The notes beneath the pieces are model-generated. The model saw only the letters and a program-made list of their open reading frames with translations, searched no databases and had not been told where the DNA came from. 64,000 nt of DNA from assembly GCA_013400975.1 (NCBI GenBank), contig WBMZ01003303.1, positions 1-64,000 on the forward strand. Reading direction: 5' to 3'. The translations under genes were made by a program, and so were the position numbers. Positions 52,426 through 64,000 of this stretch are shown here, in pieces. Source of the stretch: Atrichornis clamosus (Eukaryota; Chordata; Aves; Passeriformes; Menuridae). Position 1 is the stretch's first letter. Each line of letters opens with the position of its first letter.

Positions 52426-53591
52426 TCACACAAATTAGGAAAAGCAGAGAGTTATCTCTATAAACCCAGGAGCTATCTCTTTAAACCCTATACAAAGATA
52501 GAAGGCCAAGCTACTGGTATTTAGCTGGATCATCTTCAGGACTTGTGGACTGCAACATGAAATGTTGGTTAACTAAGCAAAACCCAAAAAATTAGAATGG
52601 CATTTTCCTCAAAACCCTGCCATTTACCAAAGGCTAGTTATCCTCTCAACTGTGGATTATACTGCTGTGATTAGCAACCTTTTAAAATGAAACAAAATAT
52701 TTTCTTTTTACCTCTAACACAGCTTGTAATTTTCTCTCACTATTGCTAAAGCACCTGAGACCACAGGATGGCCCTCAGTTCTACTTAATACCACTAAAAT
52801 GTACAGTTTAAACAGCCAGAGCTATTAAAAATGAAAATGCTGGTACATTTTCAAAGTCTTGACTCTTTCAATTAAGATTTAACACCTTTCTAGAAGTGCA
52901 GTGATTTGTTTCAACAGGAGAAGATGCTGGCGTTGTATGGCTTAGAGTGTCATATTGCCAAACCCTACACCCTACTAGGGCACATCAAATTAGACACTGG
53001 CCAACTGTGGCACCCACAGTACTACTGTTACACACCCCCAACACTGCTGCTTTCCTTTAGCATCCCTCTGCTATACTTTCATCTAGAGCTGTGCTAGTGC
53101 CATTTGCCTAGTATGTCTGCCTCAGCATGGGAATGGGTCAGAAATGAGTCAAAAGGGGCCATTTCTACCAGCTGCTCCTCCACCCAGAAAGTAAAAAAAC
53201 ATAACTCCTCTGCATCAGAAAGCAGTGGGAGGGTTATGAAGTAAGAGGAACGAGTGGGGAAAAGAGGCCAATGCACTGGAGCTGCAAGGAGCACCCTGTG
53301 AACCCAGCATCATTTTATGCTGCAAGCTTCACTAAGTGATGAATGATCATTACATGAAAATGGAAATAAACAGAAAATAATTATGATAAAACATTCAAAT
53401 GGCATTGGCCACTGTTATCCAGAGACTGGATTATGCATTTGCAAACTCTCCCTATCCAGCTTTCCTCAAAATTGCTCTAGATTCACAGTGTGAGTGAGAA
53501 CACCAATTCTCTCCAATACCAATCTAGTATTTGTCAGACACCTGCCCCCCTCTCCTCCTTCCCCAAATTCTAATACAACAACAAAACTTAC

Positions 53592-53658
53592 CTGCTTCTG
53601 GATCTGGAGGAATTCTCCACATATACAAATTGAAGTCATCAGAGCCCGAAAGGATATA
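53592..53658 (-). CDS. DCAF5: DCAF5 coding exon (WD-repeat segment)
   Basis: 67 nt between acceptor CCTAACAG and donor GTAAGT on the minus strand, in phase 0 at its start and phase 1 at its end. It encodes YILSGSDDFNLYMWRIPPDPEA, and its last G joins GT of the next exon to give glycine, so PDPEAGGIGRVV reads through in frame. SGSDDFNLYMWRI is a WD-repeat strand c/d signature with W in place and no following Asp. The sequence agrees with the DCAF5 propeller. It is too short for a length-based ORF search and was found by reading splice sites. Confidence 0.96.
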
Positions 53659-55959
53659 CTGTTAGGAATAAAAATAAAAGCAGTTTACCATGAAGTAGCA
53701 CCTGAATTATGCTATTTTACTATTGATCTAGTTTATCCAAACCAAAAATGAGAAAAATGGATAATTTCCATCATTCTTTACACCTCACTGATCAATTTAC
53801 CTTTAAATGGATGTGAGGTACCAGCACAAAAATGTTGCATGCATAAAAAGGGACCAAAATTCAAAAGCATACTTCATATATCTAATGCCTACTGCCTAAA
53901 GTGTATGTTTCCTTTGCTAAATAAGGCTATTTATTTTGGTTGGCTTTAATATAAGCACATCTAGATCACACTTGCTATTTTGTAGCCTGCAACTCTAGTC
54001 TTTTTTCAATGTTGAAGTCTTTCATCTTTTTTTCTGATCTCTTGAACTACCAAGGGAAACTCCGTCAAACACATACCTAAGAAGAGAGCTAGCATGTCCA
54101 TTACACACAAGTACAACATGTCTGGACCATCAAAAGTCAGTCACTGAGAACAACACCAAACCAAAACCAAAGTTAAACATTCATTCTCAGCAAGTCTCAA
54201 GTGGTTTAAACTCCCCCTTACATTTATCACACTATTCGTTATTTTCCTGGTCATAGTTACTCTGAAGACATGGAAGGCTGCCCTTTTTCAACAGTGCATG
54301 AGTGATAAACAATCTCTTTATTGTGCAGAACTTCAGGCAATATGCAATTTAAAGTAGCCTAATATACTACAAACATGCACTGGAATGACAGTTGACATTT
54401 GACATGGCAAAAAGCTTATGCCTCTCCATTCCGAGAGGCAACAAACTGTGCCTTGCTTCCAAACACTTACTCTCCAATAAATGACAGGGAGTACAGTTTA
54501 TTTCTCTCCCAAATCAGAGATTAAATGACACGTAGTAGAACTGATGGCAGATTCCAGTTTCAGTTATACTGGTGTAGATACTGTAAATCTCTACCCCTCA
54601 ACTGACTTTAGGCTGCAGCTTAATTAATACAGTCAAGAAGCTGGGTTTTTTATTTTATTACAATTAGATCAGAAGAAAGGGAGAAAAAGGAAGAAATTGA
54701 GCCACTTTGTCCCTTTTCTAACCTTTGATACAAGGCAAATTCTGTTTTGTTTGGCTCAAATATAACTGGTTTCTGCCTTTCATTCTCCAGGGATACATAA
54801 AGTCATCAGGCAAAGTAACATCAAGCAGTGAGAGACAAGTCCTGGAATAACACAGGACTGAGAAGCAAATAAACAAAAAATATACATTATCACAGAGAAA
54901 GCTGCTATAAATTTGCATATATTCTGTTTGCAATGCTAATTATATTTATGCAGTGTTTGGATGTTTCCTGTAACAAAAATGCAATAACAAATCACTAAAA
55001 TCCCTTCTCTGGTTTCCTACTATCATAATCCAACTATTCTTTTTTCTCTCATTTTTAAGGATGCAGGATGTGAGTAAGCACTTATGAATGCAATTTTGCT
55101 CATTTTCTGACAGGTAAGAAGCACTGATCAAACAAAAGCACCTTTAAAAGCTTGTGCACACTAGTTCAGCATCACTCATAAACTCATACTTTCCAAGCCA
55201 GTAAGTTATTTCTACAAGCCAACATGTTCAAGCAGTTAGGCAATTTACCTTGCCAAACTGACCTGACGATGCCAGGAATATGTGCTTCCCCTTTCATTTG
55301 ACTCCTCATAAATGTTAGCCCACAGCAGGCTGAGTCACTCTGCCAAAACTCCACAGATTAGGGTGCATATAGGAAACATCCCAGCAATTAGGAAGAAAAC
55401 ACCTCTAATATGTTTTGTTGAAGAACTGCTACATGAAAAAAAAAGTCTCATTTATATAGCAATGTTGCCAAATGTTACTATTTATTACCAAATTGTGTTG
55501 TTGAAGCAGCAACTATTTTGCCAAGGACACATGACTAAAACCAGACTTTTAACTAAAACACCTAGAAAGCCCAGCATCATGAATTTATGACCATGGCACG
55601 TGTTTTTTTTCCCCACACATCATAAACCAACAATGACAGAGCCCCAAAGTGACAGATTTCAGGTATCCTGCACAAGGCACACAATACAGAAAAAACATGT
55701 TATGTACGTGCAGGGAATGGAGTGTCTGTGAGACTCTTTAAACCTGCTTCCAAAATTACTTGCAGAGGAACACACTGTGTTATCCTCTAAGACTCAATAG
55801 TCAATTGTGCAGGAAATCTCATGTATCACTGCCCACTGAGCAAGAATATACTACCTGCAAAGACCACTGACCCAAATATACTCCATCTTGGTTTGGAGAT
55901 TGTGAAATTTAGAGTGCCCTTGCAGTCATATGTACTAACAGCAATTTGAGGCGCTATCA

Positions 55960-56510
55960 GGAGTGTAAACAGGAGGTCAAGACAAGTGATTATTCCCCTT
56001 AGCTGGCACTTTTGAAGTCACACCTGGGGTATTGTGTCTGGCTTGGGTCCCCAGTATAAGAGTGACACTAACAAATCAGACAGACAGTGCACAAGAAGGC
56101 TGCAGCAGCTGAAGGCACACGACCTGAAAGGAAAACCTAAGGGAACTGGTCTTGTTTAGCCAGAAGAAGAGAAAGGCAAGGGACAAAGTGGACCTCAACA
56201 GTTGCCCACTCTTGGAAAGAATACTGAGCAGCCAGGGACAGACTCTCCTCAGAGACACACAGGGGATACCCAGGAAGCAACCGTCACAGCTTACAGCAAG
56301 GAAAGTTCCAGCTGAGAACAAAGGAAGAGCATGTTCAGGAGGAGCATAGTAAACACTGAAACAGCCCCAAAAAGATGGTAGAATCTCCACTCTTGCAAAT
56401 CCAAAATTTACCTGAACGACTCCCTGAGCAATCTGATCTTACTTTGAAGATGTTCTGCTCTGGGAAGCAGCTTAAGTCAGGTGATCTCCAGAGCTCTCTT
56501 CTGACTCATT
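55960..56510 (+). mobile_element. Degenerate CR1 fragment, plus orientation
   Basis: Recognisable ordered CR1 blocks: CACACCTGGGGTATTGTGTC, GGCTTGGGTCCCCAGTATAA, AAGGCTGCAGCAGCTGAAGG-like, CTGGTCTTGTTTAGCCAGAA and GTCAGGTGATCTCCAGAGCT. It is diverged from the 45-kb copy. The 104-codon minus frame across it is repeat-derived. Confidence 0.75.
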
Positions 56511-56805
56511 TTTTTTCAAAGATTGCCAAAATAAAAAGGGAAATAATTGTCTTGGTGGATTGGGGTTGGACTTCGGGTCCCAGTGGGGAGAGGAAGGAGG
56601 AGAGAAGTAGGCAGTATCAGGAAAATGCCCACCTGAAACTTTTACACTCCATCAGACGCCACAGCTTCATGAAAATACTAATGGGAAGATAAACTTAGGC
56701 CAGAGAGACAGAATCTGCAGTTCAGCACATGGATTTGCATAAATTACAGTGATCACAATTTGGGGAATTTAAAGGAAGAAATTGACAAAGTACCTTAAAA
56801 TAGTT

Positions 56806-56965
56806 CACAGAATCATAGAATGGCTGAGGCTGGAAGGTACTTCGGAGGTCATCTGGTTCATTCCCCTGCTCAGGCAGGGCTATTAAGAGCTAACTTCCCA
56901 GGACCACGTCCAGATGGCTCTTGAGTATCTCCAATGGCAAAGATATTCAATCCAACTATCTTGAA
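56806..56965 (-). mobile_element. CR1 3'-end fragment, minus orientation
   Basis: The plus strand starts CACAGAATCATAGAATGGCT and GGCTGGAAGGTACTTCGGAG, then TCCAGATGGCTCTTGAGTAT, which is the reverse complement of the CR1 3' terminus. It faces the copy ending about 300 bp to the left in opposite orientation, and is in the sense direction of DCAF5. Confidence 0.9.
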
Positions 56966-59900
56966 CTGAGATAGTTCTTACTTACTTAAAAAGACCATGA
57001 AGTCCTTCACTTCATTATCATTTTCAAGCCTAATGACATTTACACTGATCAAACACACTTGGCTAAAGTATTCTGGAGTGAATTAAGAGAAAATAAGTAG
57101 GAATGAATAAAACATCTGCAATGCAATTATGCCCAGTCACAGACTAAGCTCAGCTCAGGATCTGAGCTGTTCTGAAAAAGTACTTATGGCTTTAATCTCG
57201 ACATGAGACAGCCATTAGTAAATGCAAAAGCATTAACTGATAAAGGCATCTGCACAAGTTTGATGTTGTAAGCAATGGGCTGCAAGCAGCAAACTTCTTA
57301 CGTATACTTAAATTTTATTTTGATAATTAAGTCTGTCAATAATTACAAGAAAGTGATCATATTCCACAAAATATTCATCTATTTTGTATCTCTGCCATTA
57401 CACTGCCACCACTGTAGCAACCAGCCTTGTTTTCTGCTCTCTTTCCCTGTAAGGATACCTCAGGGGTACATATTTTCCTGCTGTTCTCACAATATCGGAT
57501 TGAATCCCCAAATGCATTCCTTTTATCTTTTTCTGTAAGACTAGGTGATATGGGTCTGAGAAGCAGAAAGTGGCTTTTCTGACCAAGACCAGGAGATTGC
57601 CAGAACAACCTCATGACTGCAGCTGTTGCAAGAACATGAAGCCACATAAAGCTTCAAGAGCAGACACCCAAGCTGCTAAAGTCAGAAACACACCTCTTCC
57701 ATGACATTTGAAAAAAAACCCCTCAATTCCAATTAGTACTCTCTGCACAAGACAATGAAAACCTAAGGCCTCTAGAGAGCACAGCTGGACTGATGTTACT
57801 AGGACATTTACATGACCATCTGTGAAATTTTTTCTTTGATATATTAGTTACTAATACAGCAATAAACCAGTAGTTTTCCTCACTAGTTCACAGTTGGAGA
57901 ATAAGGATTAAGAAAACAAAAAAGTCAGTCCCTACTACTAGAAAAGTCAAAGAAATAATTTCTATAAAGTTCACCAAACTCTGGTTAATAGGGCCCAAAT
58001 CCTGAGAGAATGGAGTAGATTTTTTAAAAGGAAGAAACAGAAAGGAAAAAAAAGAAGGGTTTGGGGAGGGGTAGATGAAAGAATGTCAGACCGTATATGG
58101 TTAGACTCCACTTTAATTGTGAACAAGGATTTTTGGTCCTGAGGGGATGTTGAAAATGTAATTTCTAGCAGAGTACCTTCTATTCACTCTAAGAACAAAA
58201 GCCCAGATAATCAAATCACAGAGGCAAGCCAGGGGGAAGCAAAAGCATGTGCATTCACAGAGACAACTAAATGGCTAAGACATTGAGCACTCTCCTCCTT
58301 CCACCCTCCCCACCAAAGACAAACTCAAGCTGAACATAACCTCAAGAACCACTGCAGTGCTGAGTTAGGAATCAGACCAGACACTGCATGAGAAGCTCAG
58401 ATGTCTGGGGGGACAGACCAATATTAAACCCACCTGTTTCAGAGTCTGCATTTTTGCTGCTGTATCTGACCAGGACTTCAGAAATCAACATTCACAAAAT
58501 ACACATGAACATGAGATTAGACAGAAAAAAACACTTGTTTTTAATAGTGCAGTTTTTTAAAAGGGCAGAATCAGCTTCTATGTCTAGCTGTTAGCAACAA
58601 TGACAGGAAAAGGCTTCCAGATGACTATGAGCTGCTGATTCAGAAGTTTGCCTTAGAAGGAAGAAAACTCTCAGGCGTGGTTAGAATCTGCTCCTGGGAG
58701 AAAACACGAATTCAGTCTGAGTTTCAAGTACGCATAAAATGCTTAAAATGAACCACCATCAGGAATCTGAAAGAATTACATTGGACTAGCACTCCCCACT
58801 CATTCCACTGTAACTCTTCCCATTTTCTCTCTCCCCAAGGAAATTACAGCAGTTGATATAAATAAATGGAGATCTAATCTGCTGCTGTAGTCATGTAACA
58901 GTAGCATTAGCATTGCATTTTGCAGAGTACTACCACTCCAGGGAATTTATTTTTTGTTCTTAGCACTGCTAAAAGTGAAAGCTTTCAAAAATCCCACAAG
59001 CACATTTCCTCAGGTGCTACTGAATATGAATTACTTCAATAAAATTTTATCTAAATCACACCTTATTTTAGTTTCCAATATCCACATTTTCTGCTCCCAT
59101 AAAATGTCCTATTACATATGACCTATATCAGAGAGATTTTTCAGCTTTTGGCCCTAGATAAGGAACTAGCAGACATGGATCATTTTCCCAAAAGTATCAG
59201 CAAGTCTCTTGAACGACCCTACTAATGTAGGGGAGAACAAGAAGAATGTAGGAGACTTTGTCTTAAACGCACAAATCAAAAAGCATCATCACCATATAAT
59301 TATAAATGGATGCACAAGCAACAGGTAAAGGCACAGAAATGATAACCATTTAAGTAGTGATTGCTGCTAAGTTACTAGCAGGAAAATGCTTGTTTCAGAG
59401 ACTCAAATTTCATGCTGCTGTTTACAGCTTTGAAAGAGACTAAATTTCTTAAATCTCAATTCCCGCTCACTATGGCATGTCTGCCCTTTCCTTGGAGGGG
59501 CAAATGAAGCTTGGGGCAGCAAAGATCAGAGCAGACAGAGTTTTTCTCAGGGTTTTACTGAGCTGTCCCTTAGTTTCTTCAAGTAATGCAAAATCCATGT
59601 GCTGGGGAAGAAGCACAGAGGCATCCAAATTTGAAACAGTTATGCTGGTGCTTTGCACATCTCCTTTAAGAGACAGGATGTACAGGCCCTCTATATATTA
59701 CCTGTGACATAACATAACACATGGATGAGGTGTAGGCTTTTGGTTCTTTTCCTATGACAACAGATAAAAAATCTGGTTTGGTGGCTGTCTGCTAGGCTCA
59801 AGTCTTAATTCCTCTTGAGACTTGCACATCATCTCTGTGGTGGGATATGCACTGATAGGCATTGAGGAAACCACAGTTTGACCTGAAGCATCACTGCAGT

Positions 59901-60394
59901 CTGAAAAACACTGTTTGTCCAAAAGAGTTTAAAATTCATAGCAATCAGCACTTTGGAAAAGGAATCCATTTACATGAAGAATATAAAAACTGTTATTTTT
60001 CCAAGGAGGAAAGGTTTCCTATGTAAACAGGGCTTATGCCATTTTGTTCTTGGTGGCAGCTCTCTGTCTCCAAGAACTTCTACGCCTAACAGCCAATTTT
60101 AAATTTGATAGAGGACCTGAAGATTCCAGAATTACGGACTGTCCAGAAATATTCTTTTACAAAAGGGCAGCTGTCCCACAGAGGGGAGAGAGATACCCTG
60201 CGAGTAGCCACTGAAAGCAAAGCAGTACCATAGTTACACCCCATTAACTAAACATCAAGAAACCCAAACGGGAACTCATCCTTGAACTCAACAAAATCCC
60301 AAAGATAGCCTGACACTCTGCTTCTCATGGAACTATTCAAGGGGGTTAAGCAAGTCATAAACAAAAAGAAGCAAAAAGTAAGAAAGCTCCCCTC

Positions 60395-60452
60395 ATATAC
60401 ACATGTATATTTATGTGTGATTGTATATAGATATAAATATATATAGATATAC
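60395..60452. repeat. AT-rich simple-sequence tract
   Basis: Alternating TA/TATAGA units (ATATATAGATATA and similar), imperfect, within a DCAF5 intron. Confidence 0.8.
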
Positions 60453-63400
60453 AGGTCTTGCTATACATCACATGTTTTGCATGGAAAGTGGTTGACAGAA
60501 CACAAGCTTTTTTTTTTTTTAATAGCTGCTTCTGGACCTTTCATGGTGCCAAGTCTGCTGTACACATCTTCTTTATAAAAGAGGCTTCCCGTGCTATTTT
60601 TTCCATTTAAAAAAATGACTGATAATTTTGAGTTAAGTCTGCACTTACTGCAGGTAGAAAGCCCACAGACTTGTTTTCAATTCATCTTTCTGTTGCTAGA
60701 GTACCCACTAACCAGATGGGAAACAAGGTTAAGGGCACAATTGTAGAAGAGTTTCCTATTCAAACTACTTTCCTACTTTTTCCTATTCAAAAAGCATCAA
60801 GAAACAAACAAGCAAGAAAACAGCAAGGCAATGCAGATTGTTTGAGATGGGCAGTATCAGGGGAATTAAAGAAAAAACCCAGAATAACCCACAGAGCAAA
60901 GCACTCCATTCCTTTCCCTTTCTTTAACAATTAAGAAATAAACAACAGTCAATTAGTCAAGTATTTCCATCCCTTTGCAATTCCTGATCTTTCAGGCTGG
61001 TACCTTTGTGTTGATGAATCTAGGTTTTTAGTATAGAGCTCCCACTGAGTACAGCTTGAAAGACTGCTCCAGTGATCATCTGCTGACTTCCTCAGTAGCT
61101 ATGTTCCCACCTGCATGTCTTGAGCCAACATCAGGAGTGGTCTGATTCAGTAGCTACAGCAGTAAAAGCCCATACAAACTGTCATGAGTCATTCAACATT
61201 CAAGTATTGTCACTTATGTATTTCAATCAGATTCTATAGGGGTCACATGGGTGCCAGCACAGCCCAAGTGCAGGACCTCTTCTCTCAATGGCACAGCGCC
61301 TTGTTTGTATCTTGGACTGCAACCCCAGTCAGAGTGGCAGCCTCCTTGCAGCAGCTCTTGCTGTTACCAACTAGAGAAGTTCTCTCCAAGGTGTTGGGTT
61401 AGGGAGACAAACTAATGAGCAGGCTACTAACCTTTTATTCCTGTCTTTCCAAGAAAAAACCTAAAGTAAGAGGGGACATAACTGAAGAAGTTCTTTCTGT
61501 TACATGTTTTGGAAAACTTATGGCTAAGAAAATAATTTGCCTGCAAGAAAGGATATCTACACAACCTTTTATCTTCTGCTTTATAATAAATTCCAGGGCA
61601 CAAATAATGGGGTTTTTTTCAATATGTAACAAATTTAAAGAGGGCTCAAAGGACTGTGACATTAAGAAGCTTGCTTTGAAAGTAGACATCTTCTTTCATA
61701 CAGGACAGCATTTTCCAACCTATGCTGTTTGAGACTAATTTTCAAGAAGGCTGAAACTGGCACAAAAAAGAGCATAAAAGATTTCCATCTCAGCCTGAGA
61801 ATCAAACAGGTGTGTCCAAAGGCTTTTTTACAACAGAAGCTTTGTTCCTCAGTAAGAAGCATGCCTATCTCATGAACTGGAAAAAGAAAAGCTGTGACAC
61901 AGCAGACTGGAGAAATACAAATTGCTTCTAGTACATAAATTTCAACGCCAAAAACTTCTATTCCCACTCCCTAAATCCCATCTCTTATAAGCAGCCAACT
62001 CTGTGTGGGACAGTTTTAAATGCTTACAGAAGCATTATTGGAACAATCCATCAACATTTTTACAGCTGCCTTTTTGCAATGCAGAAAGGCCATAACAGTA
62101 ATTTTATTGATGAAGAAAAGCAACTTAGAAATCCTTACTGAGGATTTCTATGGCAGGGAAAATATTCCTGTTACATTACAAAGAAAGCAACAAGTTTATC
62201 TGAGCGTATGAAGGAGACTCTTCTGTACACAGCTAAAACTGCATGTACCCCAATTGCTCTCTTTTGTCTTCTTCAGACATGTGTTACTTTACTTTTTCAA
62301 ATACACATTAAATCAAATATTCCATTAGTCAAAATCCTCCAGAATTTATAGTTGCTTTTTCAATCTAGTCAAGGCCTAGTTTTAACAGCTCAACAAGAAG
62401 TGCAAGCCGCATTGTGTGTCACTTTTAGCAGTGCATTCCTGCTCATTCTCCCTTCCTTTCCCTCTCCCCAGTCATGCAAGAGATGCTACAGATCTCCTGT
62501 GATGTACTATGAGGAACACAAAGCCTGCAAAACTCAAAGCCTCCTGAGTCAGAGTTCCACTCCACCAGAATTTAGCTTCAGTATGGGTCCTTTTGGGCTT
62601 ACGCATTACTGTCCAGATGTCTAAAAACCTCCCCCAAGGGCTTACAGGAATGCAGTAAGAGAAGGGACACAGGAAATGGGGCTGGGCAGGATGCACTAGG
62701 AACGGGGCAAGAGGCAATCAGAACAAGAAGGGTTAAAGAAAACTCATAGCTCCTGCTGTAAAGACTTTGACTCTCAAGACATATTTTCAGTATGACCCTC
62801 CCAGTGTCAATTACCAAAAATGATGGGGAAAAAATGAATAAATAATTTTACTGCCAGATAAATCTCATGTATGCATTTTATATATATGTAATGTTATGCA
62901 TATAGCTGGGATTAAAACTGCTATTTAGATAAAGCAAAAAACAAGATACAATCTCATCAGTAATTCTTGGAAGAAACAAAATTTAAGACAGAATAAGACA
63001 TTGATTTTCTTTTTATCCAAGCACAGCAACATATTTGCACACTAAGTGCTTTTCATATATTAAGAAATGCTGACTGCAATAAGCTACTATTCATTAAGAA
63101 GTCTTCTCTGCACAGGAAATTCATTCTCTTAAAGAATAATTCCCTTTTTTCTAGTTCTTAAATCTAGACGTTGATAAGCACTACTTCCCATTATAAATTA
63201 TCTTCAAATTAGGTGACTCGAATACACTGAAGAAAAATTCTATCTCTTCACAAAGGCAATATACAACCATACAAGACCCCTGGCAGCTAACCTTGTTCTT
63301 GGAAGAGTTACATTCATGTAATAATTCTGTCCTGTGAAAAGCCAGCTTGTCCCTAACCAGAGCTATTTACAACACGGATTTCAACATAACGAGGGCTGTA

Positions 63401-64000
63401 ACTTTATAGGGAGTTGGAGCAGCCTTGCTCCAAGCCGTGAGCCGTGCATTCCTGAAACTCTCCTATACCAGTGTAATGTCAACAGAAAAGGCTGAGTGGT
63501 GATGTAATGTCTGAGGGCATGCCAGAGTCAAGACACTTTTTGTTTGATTCACAGGGTACAAGTTATTTCTCCCCACCCCCATCTTTTTTAAAGCAGGCAA
63601 TAGGCAGTTGATTTTACAACCACAAGCATTATAGAGCCTCACATTATCTACACAGGGAAAAAAAAGGAATGAAGCGATAGCATCCATGATTGTGACACAG
63701 GCAACAATTCTTGGGCAAGAAAAACTTTTGGACTATTTTAATTTGGAGGATGGTTGTGTTTTGCGGTTTCTTTCTTGGCCTTTTTTTTGCTAATGCCCAT
63801 CACTATGGCCTCTGAGGCTCCTACACTTAAAAATGCATTTGTGTACTTAAAGTCCTGCATCTGTATCCTCAGACACGAGAAGATATTTTCTATGCCAGTC
63901 TAGCAACTAAAACCCTTAGTATTTGATCAACATTTCCCAAACTCTAATGCTGACAAGAATGGAAACTCCCCGAGCACCCTGACACGACTAGAAATTCTCA

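Larger units (their letters stand above)
42588..53591 (-). other. DCAF5: DCAF5 intron (11 kb)
   Basis: The phase-1 intron has donor GCAG|GTAAGT at 53591 and acceptor CCCTAG at 42593-42588. It is AT-rich and carries a CR1 copy (45050-45678), a perfect hairpin (44924-44956), an imperfect 18-bp tandem duplication (52450-52467 and 52471-52488, 16 of 18 matching) and an A25 tract. No extra exon was found. Confidence 0.9.
53659..64000 (-). other. DCAF5: DCAF5 intron continuing past the right edge
   Basis: At least 10.3 kb. I looked on the minus strand for the expected upstream WD-repeat exon (coding ahead of YILSG) and did not find it, so this intron probably extends beyond 64000. The sequence is AT-rich, with two CR1 fragments, an AT-rich simple tract at 60395-60452 and a duplicated TTTCCTATTCAAA near 60752 and 60780. 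Chance frames reach 105 codons. Confidence 0.8.

Noticed and set aside
56076..56390. 104-codon minus frame
   Set aside because: Antisense to a degenerate CR1 copy; not a gene.

Overview
This is vertebrate genomic DNA, almost certainly from a bird. The evidence is: spliced vertebrate genes with GT/AG exons, several truncated CR1 LINE fragments with the avian-style 3' tail (ATTCTRTG-type octamers at about 26600 and 45640-45678), a CpG-island promoter, and an ACTN1-DCAF5 gene order and orientation matching human 14q24 with a much shorter spacer (about 32-34 kb). There are no bacterial genes, operons, CRISPR arrays or recognisable endogenous retroviruses.

Layout. At the left edge, on the minus strand, is the first coding exon of ACTN1 (alpha-actinin-1, 167-271). 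It lies in a CpG island with CCAAT boxes, CRE-like half sites and a YY1-like site (272-760). A CR1 fragment sits about 500 bp upstream of the ATG. From 1041 to about 31.9 kb is intergenic DNA with no gene I can support. It holds CR1 fragments (7229-7650, 15445-15535, 26047-26613, 31845-31918), an isolated CpG island (10261-10620), a G-quadruplex motif (26925-26946), a tRNA-derived SINE-like fragment (29862-29935) and several perfect inverted repeats. From about 31.9 kb to the right edge is the 3' half of DCAF5 on the minus strand: a probable 3' UTR (to about 31.93 kb), the long last coding exon (34167-35975), two WD-repeat exons (42460-42587 and 53592-53658) and their introns. The introns carry CR1 fragments, microsatellites, an A25 tract and a perfect 15-bp-stem hairpin. 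The upstream DCAF5 exons were not found and presumably lie beyond 64000.

How the genes relate. Both genes are transcribed leftwards. ACTN1 encodes an actin cross-linker; DCAF5 encodes a WD-repeat substrate receptor of the CUL4-DDB1 ubiquitin ligase. They are chromosomal neighbours and I see no functional coupling. Nearly all other open reading frames are chance ORFs in GC-rich or repeat DNA. I did not find a convincing undescribed system. The items most worth a second look are the orphan CpG island at 10.3 kb, the palindrome/octamer cluster at 30.2-30.4 kb, the intronic hairpin at 44.9 kb and the predicted DCAF5 polyadenylation site next to a CR1 tail.
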